The notes: generated by a model from the sequence alone, not told the origin. DNA of 23,324 nt from Funneliformis mosseae (GCA_910592005.1 CAJVPP010001039.1:1-23324), one strand, 5' to 3'; shown: positions 1 to 12,430, numbered from the stretch's first letter. Numbers and translations: made by a program.

Positions 1-950
1 ATTAAAAAAATGGTAAATTAGTTATATTAATAATCAATTCAAATTTAAATTTTAATTTAAATTTAAATCTGATAGATTAGATTCTAATTTAAATTTAAAT
101 TTAATAGATCAAATAAATCTAGATTGTATAAAATATTAGTAAATAATAATAATTTTGAATTCTTATTCATTTTATAAATAAGAATTAATAGCTATTATTT
201 TATATGTTTTTTGTTATTATTGATTCTTCTTTAAAATAAAAAAATTAATAAATAATATTATCCTTTATATGGATTAATATTTAAATTAAAAATTCTAATT
301 TGTTTTATTATATAAAGAAATTTTTGCATAATAAGAAAATTCTATACATTTTTAAATAAATTATATTAATCTTTTTAGGTAAAAATATTATGAAAATCTC
401 TTTAATTTTTTTCAAAAAGTCTTTTAAAATATAAAATCAAAGTAATTTTTTTTTATATATCTCTATAAAGATTTTATTTGTTTTAATTTAATTTTAATTT
501 AAAATTTAAATAAATTAAAATTTAAATAATTTTATTTTATATAAAATTATATACATATAAGTTATTTAATACTTCACTTTCTTAAAATAAATATTTTTGT
601 TTTAGAATTAATTTCAATTATAGGTTTTAAATAAAAATTTTAAAAATAAATAAAAAAATTGAAAAATATATCTAATAAGATTTAAAATATATACAATATG
701 ATACATAAATTATTTGAGATATTAGTAATAATAAGATATTTCAATAGCATTTTTTAGATATGCAACTGAATCTAAAAGAAATAAATGTGATAAATTAAAT
801 GATACATTAACTTTAAAAAAATTACTTGAAGTAAAATAATTTAATAAAGTATGATTTTTGAAAGAATAATATATATAAACATTATTTTTTTTTTTGTATT
901 TATTATTATTTTAATAGAAAAAAAGTTACTGTAATAAAAAAATTTAATCA
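1..950. other. Very AT-rich intergenic DNA
   Basis: This stretch is almost entirely A and T, with homopolymer runs and many ATTTAAAT and AATTTAAATT words. Stops are dense in all frames and no open frame resembles a protein. Base composition changes near 950, where G and C become clearly more frequent. It looks like the AT-rich, gene-poor compartment seen in arbuscular mycorrhizal fungal genomes. It could hold eroded transposon sequence, but I recognise no element or terminal repeat. Confidence 0.7.
53..100. repeat. 16-bp direct repeat, AT palindrome-rich
   Basis: The 16-mer TAATTTAAATTTAAAT occurs at 53-68 and again at 85-100, separated by 16 bp. Each copy contains the self-complementary word ATTTAAAT, so the pair can also form a hairpin. 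In DNA this AT-rich such repeats arise easily by slippage, and no function is implied. Confidence 0.6.
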
Positions 951-1762
951 TAAAAGGAAGCATTATGTTACTCAAACACGTGCGAATGCACCACCAATTC
1001 ATTCTTCGGGTGGTTTATAATTTTTTATATCTGCGTACTAGTATTATTGTGTATAAAAGATAACACCTGTAGTGATTGTGGAAAATGATCATAGCGATTT
1101 ACTCACATCATTAAAAAGGGATTAGCTCGAGTAAGTAGTATCAAGCATAGTATCTTTGATCTTTTCTTGTTAAAAAGAGATTTATAACGGCGCCTTTTAT
1201 TCCTGAGATTTATTCTTATCAGAGAAGAATCAATCTTCTTAAAGTATAATTTTCTTTGAATAAAAACTAAAACTTTTTGTAAAAATTTTGATTTCAGCTT
1301 TTAAAAGTTTGAATTTATAACATCAGAACAAATCGTAAATTCAGTTGACGTGTATACTCATACCTGATAATTTATAACATTCAATCGGCTCTAAATTCCC
1401 TAAACAAAAATTCTAGGACATCTATTTGTAAAGGGGAATGTTACATCATCATCATCGAAGACCATACGTAAATTAATCACTTTAACTCGTATCTTCTTTT
1501 GATCATTACCCTTTTCCTTTTAATTAATATGTCGTAGTTCTTTTTAGTCATTCTTCGACAGTTTTATCGCTATTTCGATGAACTAGACATTTGATAATTT
1601 TATCGTTTGAATCACGATTGAATGTCGGTAGAATATCATGTTTTGTCTTTTAAGTAATCGAGCAATTATTTCCTGACCATTTCCACTTTCGTGTTGAGTT
1701 AAAATGTTTGATTTCTTATCTGTTAACTTGATATAATTCATAATCTTCATTTTTATATATCA
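951..1762. other. Less AT-rich non-coding stretch
   Basis: After the AT-rich flank this segment has mixed composition, including an E-box-like CACGTG near 979 and several short GC-containing words. I find no long open frame, no tRNA or rRNA signature and no recognisable protein on either strand. It could hold 5' untranslated or promoter sequence for the candidate small gene at 1763 or a distal regulatory region for TOR. Neither can be shown from sequence alone. Confidence 0.45.
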
Positions 1763-2072
1763 ATGGCTCCAGCTCCTTTAGCTTCAGGTATAGAACCAAA
1801 ATTCTCTGATTACAAGCTGTTGAAAAATTATATTGGTATGGATCGTCTAACAAATTTTTTTTCGGTTATTGATTCTCGTTTTCATTTTTTATACACGACG
1901 TAAAGTGTCAATGATCAACGATTAGAGCCCCAATGTTTTGTATGTTGTTTTGAATATCTTATAATCAGTGTCTGAACATTATAAAATGATCAAATAATTC
2001 GTAGAAATTACGAGTCGAATGAACAATAAAAGGTTATTGCCGCACCTTTCCTTCGGAATGTGTAACCAGTAG
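1763..2072 (+). CDS. Candidate small two-exon protein gene, unrecognised
   Basis: An ATG at 1763 opens a frame beginning MAPAPLASGIEPKFSDYKLL that does not look like random AT-rich translation: it is rich in Ala, Pro, Lys and Leu and avoids Asn/Ile runs. At 1835/1836 the frame meets a good donor (G|GTATGG). Joining to the acceptor TTCGTAG|AAATT at 2004/2005 keeps the frame and continues EITSRMNNKRLLPHLSFGM to a stop at 2070-2072. This model uses exons 1763-1835 and 2005-2072 and gives 46 aa. Reading through the donor instead also gives a 46-aa frame, with a less convincing tail. I do not recognise the protein. It has no clear signal peptide or membrane segment. It may be a genuine small protein, the first exon of a longer gene with other exons, or chance. 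It lies 563 bp upstream of the TOR start on the same strand. Confidence 0.3.
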
Positions 2073-2634
2073 AATACTCATTATGATATCTTTATACAAA
2101 ACTAATTCAAAAGATCCCTTCATCTATTAAAATTGATCCATTTTGGACATTCTTAAAGTTTTGCCAGCTCAGCAATAGTTTGAAGCACATAAAATAAAGA
2201 TTGTCTCAAACTTTACGAGATCCTATAAGCAGAAACTTCATTATAAAGTTTCGATGATTAAAGAGGGGAAACAAATGTTATATAGGAAGTCCCATCTGCT
2301 AATTTAAATATAATAATTTAACTAGTTTAACTAGTTATATAAATGGTGCATTTTAAAAAAATTGGAAAGTTCGATCATTAACCGAAACCCGGGTACTATT
2401 CCCACATGTGATAAACCGGCTGTTTATTTGTGCATTATCTTTGATTTATCGACGCGCCAATCTAAAATTCTATATATAAGAAAAATATCTATCTACATTC
2501 TGGCCGATGAAGAACCCAAGTTTTTATCTACGACCGAGTCATTTACATATAACCTTTTACCGTTGTTGCTAATTAATAATTCCTTTTTACGACATACATT
2601 ATAGTAAGGAATTCAGAAATATTCACACACTACC
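2073..2634 (+). promoter_or_regulatory. Upstream region of TOR
   Basis: This is the 5' flank of the TOR coding sequence. It holds two short upstream frames that begin with ATG and stop before the TOR start: 2275-2307 (10 codons) and 2343-2381 (12 codons). If the transcript starts upstream of them they would be uORFs. A near-palindromic TTTAACTAG repeat lies at about 2316-2337. The TOR ATG at 2635 has a favourable context (CTACCATGG). No clear TATA element or defined transcription start can be assigned. Confidence 0.4.
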
Positions 2635-5600
2635 ATGGACGACATAATAAACCGACTCAAAAACAAGTGAGTCATATTTTCTTAAGCAATAGTTGATTAG
2701 GTGTATAGAATACTGAATTTCGGTAATTAAAAATTCTCTTTCACGCAGAGACAAGGTTGTTCAGCAAAAGGCGGCCTTGGAACTTCGACTACTGGTATTC
2801 ATATAATTATAACATCATATTTTAGCATGGCTTAAATATTATTTATACTTACGTTTTGACTGTAGGTCGAAGGACAACCTAATTTATTAAATGAAGCTAA
2901 TAAACGAATATTTGAAATGATGCAAGGAGATACACCTGACAAAATTGGTGGTATCATTGCTATCGGTAAGGTTAATAAAACTTCTTATTTTGTTAAAATT
3001 TTTAATTGTGTGAATTTAGAATATTAAAATGTAATTATTTTAGATTCGTTGATTAATAATAATATTGAAACGACAACTCTTTCTCGTTTTACAAATTACT
3101 TGAAAATGGTTCTACCAAGTGGAGATCAACAAATAATGATTTTAGCATCAAAGGCATTAGGCAAGCTAGCTGCACCCAGTGGTGCCGTGACAGCTATATT
3201 TGTGGCGCGAGAAGTAAATACAGCCTTAGAATATTTGTCGGGTAATTGATTTTGTAAATTTTTAATAATTCAAATGGATTAAATTTATCATATGATAACT
3301 AAAATAATATTTGAAATTTATTTATACAAGGTGACCGACATGAATCGCGTCGTTATGCTGCCGCGCTTGTGTTACGAGAATTAGCGCAAAATGCACCAAC
3401 TTTAATATATACTTATGTATCAGTAATTTTGGAAAATATATGGGTTGGATTACGGGACCAAAAACAAATAATCCGAGATGCTTCTGCAGAGACTTTAAGT
3501 GCATGTTTAAAAATTGTTTATGAACGCGAGAGTACAGCGAGAACTCAATGGTATACAAAAATATATGAAGAAGCATCAAAAAATTTAAAGTCTAGTAATG
3601 CTGATCAAATACACGGGGCATTGTTAGCATATCGAGAGTTATTACATCATGCAAAGATGGTCGGTTTTTTTTTAAAAAAATAATAATATACTCCTGCGAT
3701 TATTAAAACCTTACTTATTAACCATTCCCTATAATTTTTTAATTACCAGTTTATGAGTGAAAGATATAAGAGTGTATGCGAAACTGTGCTACGCTATAAA
3801 GATTACCGGGACAATCTTATTCGGAAAACTGTGATTTCTTTAATACCAGTTCTTGCAGAATTTAACAGCGAAGAATTTGTCAGTACATATGTTCATAAAT
3901 GCATGTTGCATTTGTTAGGTCAACTTAAAAAGGACAGAGACAGATCTATATGTGTGTAAAATTTTTTTTTTTTTTACTTTATTGAGTATGCACATTTCTT
4001 ATGGTTTTATAAATGATTATTATTCATTTTGAATTGTTATACAGCATTTATTGCTATAGGACAAGTAGCCATTGCTGTAGGTAGTAACATGGGGCCTTAT
4101 TTGGATTCTATATTAAGCAGTATTAAGGAAGGTCTTACACCTAAAGCACGCAGCCGTGCCGGTAATGAAGCTCCCTTGTTTCAATGTATTGGAATGTTAG
4201 CACGTGCTGTTGGTCAAGCGCTTACCAAGCATATGCATGAACTAATGGATTTGATGTTTGCATGCGGACTAAGTGAACCATTACGACAAGCTTTAATGGA
4301 CTTGGCCAGATTTATTCCTCCTCTATTACCGAATATTCAAGGTTTCTACAAATCAAAACATGATTGTTATTCCATAATATTATAATATTTGAATTTCTTT
4401 TTTTTATGATTAAATTAGAACGTCTCTTGAATATGTTGTCTATAACCCTTAGCGGACAGCAGTTTCGTGCCCCAGGATCACCTGCGTCAGAGGGTCCGGA
4501 CTTGAGACGTCATCTTAAGACTGATATGTCAGAAATGAAAGATGTAGAGACAGTGACATTGGCTCTTAAAACGCTTGGTAGCTTCAATTTTGAAGGTCAT
4601 ATTTTAAATGAGTTTGTAAGAGATTGCGTAGTTCGGTATCTTGAGCAAGATAATCCTGAAGTACGAGAAGCAGCTGCATTAACTTGCTGCCAGTTGTTTG
4701 CCCGAGATCCAATACTGGATCAAACTAGCAATCACGCTATTTTAGTAGTTAATGAAGTCTTGGAAAAACTTTTAACAGTTGGAGTTGCGGATCCCGGTAT
4801 GAAGAAACTATAATAAGACTTAGGTTATGTTCATTAATTTTAATTTTTTGTCAATTATTTATTAATAGCCATCTTTTATTAAATTAGATCCGAATATTAG
4901 AGAAACCGTGTTGAAAAATCTCACAGAAAGATTTGATAAACACTTGGCGCAAGCTGAAAATATTCGATCATTGTTCCTTGCCTTAAACGATGAAGTCTTT
5001 ACTATTCGAGAAATCACTATTACAATTATAGGTCGTCTCGCTTCTCATAATCCGGCCTATGTAATGCCATCATTACGTAAAACGCTCATCCAGCTACTTA
5101 CGGAATTGGAATATTCTAGCATGAGGTAAGAATTAAATATTATTTATGTTTCTTTTATAAATTTATTCTTGTCTAGAGTATACTTATTATGTATATTTAT
5201 TATTTATCTATTTATTTATTTATTTAAAGTCGTAATAAAGAAGAAAGTGCACGATTATTAAGTCTTTTAGTGTCAGCTTCACAAAAGTTAATAAAACCTT
5301 ATGTAGAGTCGATATTAAAAGCTCTTTTGCCGAAATCTCGTGATCCAAGCCCTGCTGTAGCATCGAGTGTATTAGCTGCACTTGGTGAATTAGCTCGTGT
5401 TGGTGGTGAAGATCTTACACCATACTTGGATAGCTTGATGCCTTTGATCATTGATGCCCTTCAAGATCAAAGTTCAACTGTAAAACGAGACGCTGCGCTT
5501 AAAACCTTGGGACAACTTACAAGCAATACCGGCTTTGTAATTGAGCCATATCAGAAATATCCTCAATTACTTTCTATTATGATTAATATTTTAAAGACTG

Positions 5601-8600
5601 AGCAGTCAACTTCTATTCGACGCGAAACTGTGAAATTAATAGGAATTCTCGGTGCATTAGATCCTTATCGTCATAAGGTAGGATCTTTTATACCTAATAA
5701 TTAAAACAACTTTACATTAATAAACAACTTTTTATTATTATTTAGATAACAATTGGTTCATCCGAAGATTCTTTATCTGATCCTAAAGCTACAAATACAG
5801 ATGTATTTTTAATGATGGGTTTAGGACCTTCTTCAGAGGATTATTATCCAACTGTCGTTATTAATGCGTTAATGAAAATCCTTCGAGATGCTTCATTGAA
5901 TGCGCATCACACCGCTGTTATCGAGGCTGTCATGTATATTTTCAAGACGTTGAGCTTGAAATGCGTTCCTTTCTTACCACAGGTAATTGTTTATCTTCAT
6001 AATTTCTTCATTAATTATGTCAACGTTATGGTTAATCAAGTTTGCGCAATTTCTTTTGATATAGATTACTCCTGCATTCTTAGGCGTAATGCGTACATGC
6101 CCTAGTGGTATGCTTGAATTTTATTTCCAACAATTGGGTATCCTAGTTTCTATTGTTAAACAGCACATTAGGAATTATCTTTCTGATATTTTTGCCTTGG
6201 TTGAGAGTTTTTGGAATCCAAGTTCTACAATTCAGATTACAATTATTGATCTTGTCGAACAAATCGCTATATCTCTTGATGGTGAATTTAAGAATCATTT
6301 GCCAGTATTATTGCCTATTATGTTACAGATATTTGATCAGGACAGGAGTGAAAAACGTAACCCAACTCTTAAAGTGTTACATGCTCTTGTAGTATTTGGC
6401 ACTAATATTGAGGAATATATGCATCTTGTTATTCCTGTGGTTGTCAAGCTTTTTGAGAAATCGGATGTACCACTTCAACTTCGCAAGTCAGCAGTTCAAA
6501 CTATTGGTCAAATGTCTAAGAAAGTGAATTTCTCGGATCATGCATCTAGAATAATTCACCCATTAGCACGTGTATTGGCAATGCCATATGCGGATTTGAA
6601 GACTGCTGCCATGGACACACTTTGTGCTCTTGTCGTTCAACTAGGGTCGGATTATGCTATATTCATTCCAATGATAAATAAAGTAATGCCATTTCTTGCT
6701 GCTTTTAATAAAAATTTTAGGCATCTAATTATATTATTCTTCTTTAAAGGTAATTCAAAAACAACGTATTATGCACCCTGATTATGAGATGCTCGTTTCG
6801 AAACTCCTTAAAGGAGAACCATTGCCTGTAAGCGAAGAAAGGTACATTAATTACCATTCCTTATTCAATAGTAATACAACACGTTGAATATGTTTATTTA
6901 TATTAATTTTTAACAGGTCTAATGAAACAAGAACTGAAGAAACGCCTGCCGCAGAGACAAACGCTAAAAAATTACCAGTAAACCAACAGCATTTGAAAAA
7001 TGCGTGGGAATGCTCTCAAAGATCCACGAAAGATGATTGGCATGAATGGATACGCAGGTTAAGTGTAGAATTACTTAAAGAATCCCCGTCACATGCTCTT
7101 CGAGCATGTGCTAGTTTGGCCGGTGTATACCATCAGCTCGCAAGGGAATTATTTAATGCAGGATTTATATCTTGTTGGTCTGAGTTATATTATCAATATA
7201 AGGTAGCTTTAAATTAATGATAAAGTTATAGTATTTTTCATTGGTTTGCGATTAACGATCGTCTCTAATTTCATAGGATGAATTAGTAAGTTCTTTAATG
7301 TCTGCATTGAGAGCACCAAATATCCCTGCGGAAATTGTTTCGACCATTTTAAATTTGGCTGAATTTATGGAGCATTATGATAAGCCACTCCCTATTGATA
7401 TAAGAACGCTTGGTAATCACGCTGAAAATTGTCATGCGTATGCTAAGGCCCTTCATTACAAAGAATTGGAATTCATCGGTGAAGCGTCCACAGAGACAAT
7501 TGAAAAGTTGATTCAAATTAACAATCAGTTACAATTACCAGATGCCGCTATCGGTATACTTACACACGCACAACAGAATCCAAATTTGCAAGATTTACAA
7601 TTAAAAGAAAATTGGTATGAAAAGCTGAATCGTTGGGAAGATGCGTTAACAGCATATGAAAAACGTCGAACAGATGATCCAAATGATAATGAAGCGACTC
7701 TTGGCGTGATGCGTTGTCTACATTCATTGGGTGATATGGATGGGCTTTCTGAGCTTGTTCAAGAAAAATGGCCTGAAGCGGAAACTGAAATGCGCAAGTC
7801 AATTGCTACCTATGCAGCTGCTGGCGCATGGTCTTTAGGCCAGTGGGGTTTAATGGAGGATTACATTAAAAATATTAAATCTGATAATTATTATAGACCA
7901 TTCTATCAAGCTATTATTGCTTTACACAAGAACCAATATTCAGAGGCTGTTCGTTATATCGATAAAACTCGAGATTTATTAGATACAGAATTGACAGCTC
8001 TTGTTGGCGAGAGCTATAATAGAGCTTACAAGTAAGTAGTAAACATTTCTTTCATCTTAATCATTTTGACTTAATTTCATTCTCTATTTAGTGTTGTTGT
8101 TCGTGTTCAAATGTTGGCAGAATTGGAAGAAATCATTACTTACAAACAATATGCCGACCAGCCTGATCGTCAAGCAACTATCCGAAAAACTTGGATGAAG
8201 AGGTAAATTATATAATTAGTTTAAATGTATTATAATTAATTACAATGCCTTTCGTTAATTTCATCATCAAAATATCATAGGCTCAAGGGGTGCCAACGAA
8301 ACGTAGATGTTTGGCAACAAATTCTCAAAGTTCGAGCGTTGGTGATTTCACCAAAAGAAAACATGGAAATGTGGATTAAATTTGCAAATTTATGTAGAAA
8401 GAGTGATCGTCTTGAGTTTGCAGAAAAAACATTAAAATTACTTTTAGTTGGTGATCAAAAGTTAGAATTAATTCATCCATCGGTAAAGTTGATTTATTAT
8501 TCTGAGTCAAGTTTCCTTTTCATTGACTAATTTTTATTAATTAAATTTTGTCATAACCTTTGAAATGAAAGATTCTTGCAAGAGCCTCTCCGCAAGTTGT

Positions 8601-11600
8601 TTATGCACATTTGAAATGGATGTGGGCAAGTGGAGTTCGTGAAGAAGCATTAGAATTTTTACGTGATTTCACCACAAGGATGTCAAATAATGATCGAGTT
8701 GGTAATAATGGGCTACTTGCACGCTGTTATCTCAAGAAGGGAGAGTGGCAGAAAGTTTTACAGGATGATTGGGATAGAGTATGTAAACTACTACTGGAAA
8801 ATTTCAGTCGTTATTATACACCTTAATAACTTTAATATATTTTTAGGAAACCGTTCCCGATATTTTACAATCTTATTTGCTTGCAACGCAATATGATAAA
8901 GATTGGTATAAAGCTTGGCATGCATGGGCTCTCGCAAACTTTGAGGTTATTTCTTTTTATGAGAAATTAAAATCTGCTGAAAATAATACACCAGCCGACC
9001 AAACTATTACTACTGTTACTGAAGAAATTAGTGGAGACATTCAACAAGAAGTATTACGTTACGTAGTACCGTCCGTTCAAGGTATTGATCATATTCAAGC
9101 AAATTTTAATTTAAAAGAAATATTTTTTACAAATGTTCAAATTAAATTTTTTTTTTTTTTTTGTAGGGTTCTTTAGGTCAATCGCTCTTTCAAGGGGTAA
9201 TTGTCTACAAGATACATTGAGACTGCTAACTCTCTGGTTCAAATATGGTTATCAAGAAGAAGTCTGTAGTGCTATTAAAGAAGGATTTGGCAGTGTCAAT
9301 ATTGATACATGGCTCGAAGTTATTCCGCAGGTTTGCTCATTATTTATACATAGGACGTCATAAACGATTCACTAAGCTAATTAATGATATTTTATATAAC
9401 GAACCAATTTAGCTGATTGCGCGAATTCATGCTCCAGATCAAAAAGTGCGCCGCCTTATTCACGATTTATTGGCCGAGGTTGGAAAAGAACATCCTCAAG
9501 CTTTAATTTATCCTCTTACTGTTGCATCTAAATCTCAGAGTTTTAATCGACAAACTGCTGCTTCATCTGTCATGGATAAATTAAGGGCGCATAGCGCTGT
9601 TCTTGTTGAACAGGTATTTATATCATAATATTTACGTTATTATTCGTCCTTAATAATGACGAGCTGTTTGAATCATTAGGCTTTGCTTGTCAGTCAAGAA
9701 CTTATCCGTGTTGCAATATTATGGCACGAAATATGGATGGAAAATTTGGAAGAAGCATCTCGTTTATTCTTTATTGAGCGTAACTTTGAAGCTATGTTCA
9801 ATATATTGGATGAATTGCAGGAACGCCTTGATCGTGGTCCCGAGACTTTGCGGGAAGTAGCATTTGTACAAGCATATGGGAGAGAACTTCAGGAAGCTGG
9901 TGGATGGTGTAAGAAATATAAACAAACAGGAGATATGACTTTCTTATCTCAAGCTTGGCAAATATATCACGAAGTATATATTAACTATTAATTCTATTCT
10001 TTCATTGTTTTCATTGATTTCATTGCTTTCATCAAGTATTTTATTGAGCGTAATTATATTTATTTACGTTTGTAAAAATAGATGTTTAAAAAAATAACTG
10101 CGCAAGTGGGAACCATAACAACGCTGGAACTTCAATACGTTTCGCCGAAATTACTTGCAGCACGAGACTTGGAATTGGCAGTTCCAGGTTAGTCCTGGAT
10201 GAGAAATTTTTTTTTTTTTGTAAAGCCAACGTTTCTAATCTTGTATTATTTTTTTAGGCACATATAAAAGTGGGGAACCTGTTACCAAAATAGCAAGTTT
10301 CATCGCTACGGTCAATATTATTTCTTCGAAACAACGCCCTAGAAAATTGAATTTGATGGGTAGTGATGGCAAGGAATACCAATTCTTACTAAAAGGTGCG
10401 TTATTTTACTTTATTTTAATTACAACCGTTCATCAATAATGATTGATAGCCATTTATGATATTTAAACAGGTCACGAAGACTTACGGCAAGACGAACGTG
10501 TAATGCAACTATTCGGCTTGGTGAATACTTTGCTCTCTATAGACTCGGAAACGTTTAAGAGACATTTACATATTCAAAGATATACTGTAACTCCTCTCAC
10601 GCCGAATATCGGTCTTCTTGGATGGGTACCTAATTGCGACACCCTACATGCTCTTATTCGTGATTATCGTGAGAGTAAAAAGATTCTCCTTAATATTGAA
10701 CATCGTTTAATGTTACAGGTAATTTATATTTAAAAAATTTATTATATATTGTATATCTGGTATTAACAATGTGAACATTAATAATATAAAATGTATAGAT
10801 GGCACCTGACTATGACCAATGTACCATTATTGAGAAAGTGGAAGTATTCGAATTTGCTCTGGCTAACACAACAGGCCAAGACCTTTACAAAGTCTTATGG
10901 CTTAAGAGTAAAAACTCGGAGGCATGGTTAGAAAGACGTACCAATTATACTCGGTCTTTAGCTCTAATGTCAATGGTTGGTTATATTCTTGGATTAGGAG
11001 ATAGACATCCATCAAATATCATGCTTGATCGTTACACGGGAAAGATCGTACATATAGATTTTGGTGATTGTTTTGAGGTAAAGTTTTAAAGAATAAATAT
11101 GTATATAGTATGATGATATTAAATTTGTTGATAGTAAATTCTTTAATATATATATATATTTCTGTCAGGTTGCAATGACTCGGGACAAATATCCAGAAAA
11201 AATTCCATTCCGTTTAACGCGTATGTTGGTCAACGCAATGGAAGTAAGCGGTATAGAAGGAAATTTCCGTACCACATGTGAGGCTGTTATGAGCGTTTTA
11301 AGAAAGAATAAGGAAAGCTTGATGGCTGTTCTAGAAGCTTTTGTACATGATCCTTTAATAAATTGGAGAATTATGGCTAATCCAAGTCCAAGACAAGGTA
11401 ACTTTATCGACCATAATGTTTCTTTTTACAGAATATTTAAGAATTTTTAATTTTTAAAAATCACCTCATTTTGACTAGATGGTGAGAACACGCATGCGGT
11501 CGCAAGTACAAGCAATCGTCGGGCTCGCGATATTATTAATCGTATATCAAATAAGTTAACAGGTTAGAAGAATTAAAGTATACTGTATAAGTGCTAAATA

Positions 11601-11852
11601 TGATTATTTTTTTTAAAAAAATACTGATTACTGTTTCCTTGTTTATAATTGTAGGCAAAGATTTCAAACCGAATCAAGTGTTGGATGTACCGTCACAAGT
11701 CGACAAACTCATTCAACAAGCAATCTCAGTCGAGAATCTGTGTCAATGTTACATCGGATGGTAATATAATTTAGTTACTACGTTTGGTGTGTATATATAT
11801 TTTGTTACTAATTGTTATTTTTCCTTAACTTTATAGGTGCGCCTTCTGGTAG
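2635..11852 (+). CDS. TOR: Serine/threonine kinase TOR (target of rapamycin), 30 exons
   Basis: PIKK-family kinase at the core of TOR complexes, which couple nutrients to growth, translation and autophagy. Exons: 2635-2666, 2749-2794, 2866-2965, 3044-3241, 3331-3659, 3750-3951, 4045-4341, 4419-4796, 4888-5125, 5230-5677, 5746-5982, 6065-6682, 6750-6841, 6917-7202, 7277-8031, 8092-8202, 8281-8482, 8572-8778, 8847-9081, 9167-9330, 9413-9613, 9680-9973, 10082-10187, 10258-10395, 10471-10718, 10799-11077, 11169-11397, 11479-11562, 11655-11760, 11837-11852. They sum to 6876 nt, 2291 aa, somewhat shorter than human mTOR (2549). Order: N-terminal HEAT repeats; FAT region; FRB about 1793-1892 (exons 22-23; rapamycin-site Ser1819, Trp1885); kinase with ATP-site Lys1971, GDRHPSN (Asp2122, Asn2127) and DFG (Asp2141); FATC ending CQCYIGWCAFW. 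All catalytic residues are present. The segment between kinase and FATC, which holds the mTOR repressor region, is short. Exon 5 has a weak donor (GTCGGT). Confidence 0.97.
5211..5227. repeat. TTTA microsatellite in a TOR intron
   Basis: A short tandem run of TTTA lies just before the acceptor of the intron between TOR exons 9 and 10. It forms the pyrimidine-rich part of the 3' splice site, which ends TTTAAAG. It is probably length-polymorphic and otherwise unremarkable. Confidence 0.7.
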
Positions 11853-12430
11853 TCGGTTGACAAACATGATAATAATATTTAAGCGATGAATTTATATTTG
11901 AATTTATATTTTAATTTATATCGTTATTATTTAGATTATTATTTTTAATAGACTTTTGCACACATATAATATAATATAATATAATATTTAACATTAATTA
12001 TTTGTTAATGACAAAAAAACCAACCCCCCTATATAAATAAATTTTGTCTAAATCAAGTATCACGTGATAAACAAAGTTGCGAAACTCCATTATTCGTCAC
12101 TCGTTAAATTCGGCCAAGTTCCATAATGCGCCCAAATCACGTGGGGTGAATTTTGACAACTATATATATTATGGTTTATACATATTATTTTGCTAATAAT
12201 TATATTATTTTATAAGGCATTATCGTCGCTCCTCTTGAGAATTTTATCATTCTTCTTGTTTTTCATATACATTTTTTTACATGGGAATATTTTAAACTCA
12301 AAAATTCAGAAATTGAAGATTGATTTCGTTCTATATTAATTAGAAGATCTGATTTGATTTTTTATTTTATATTCTTTACAAATAAAAAGTCACTTGATCG
12401 TGGTAGCGAAAAAATATGATTGGTATCGAA
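11853..12430. other. Spacer between convergent TOR and EMC4, with two CACGTG boxes
   Basis: TOR ends at 11852 on the plus strand and EMC4 ends at 12431 on the minus strand, so this spacer holds both 3' untranslated regions. Four tandem TATAA pentamers lie at 11965-11984. A C-run followed by a TATA-like CTATATAAATAA lies near 12025-12040. Two E-box-like sites follow: the palindrome ATCACGTGAT at about 12059-12068, and AATCACGTGG near 12136. The 12050-12150 segment is clearly less AT-rich than its surroundings. No open frame of useful length is present. An unannotated transcript or non-coding RNA is possible but unproven. Confidence 0.5.
11965..11984. repeat. (TATAA)4 pentanucleotide repeat
   Basis: Four perfect TATAA units directly downstream of the TOR stop codon, in the presumed 3' untranslated region. 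This is a likely slippage-prone microsatellite. Confidence 0.8.

Noticed and set aside
2362..2604. An 80-codon open frame upstream of TOR
   Set aside because: It begins with TTG rather than ATG, has no recognisable domain, and lies in the TOR upstream region. It looks like a chance frame.
3322..3579. Open frame on the minus strand opposite TOR exon 5
   Set aside because: It is an antisense shadow of conserved HEAT-repeat coding sequence. The plus strand is clearly the coding strand.
7560..7802. Open frame on the minus strand opposite TOR exon 15
   Set aside because: Antisense to the conserved FAT region, with no independent support.
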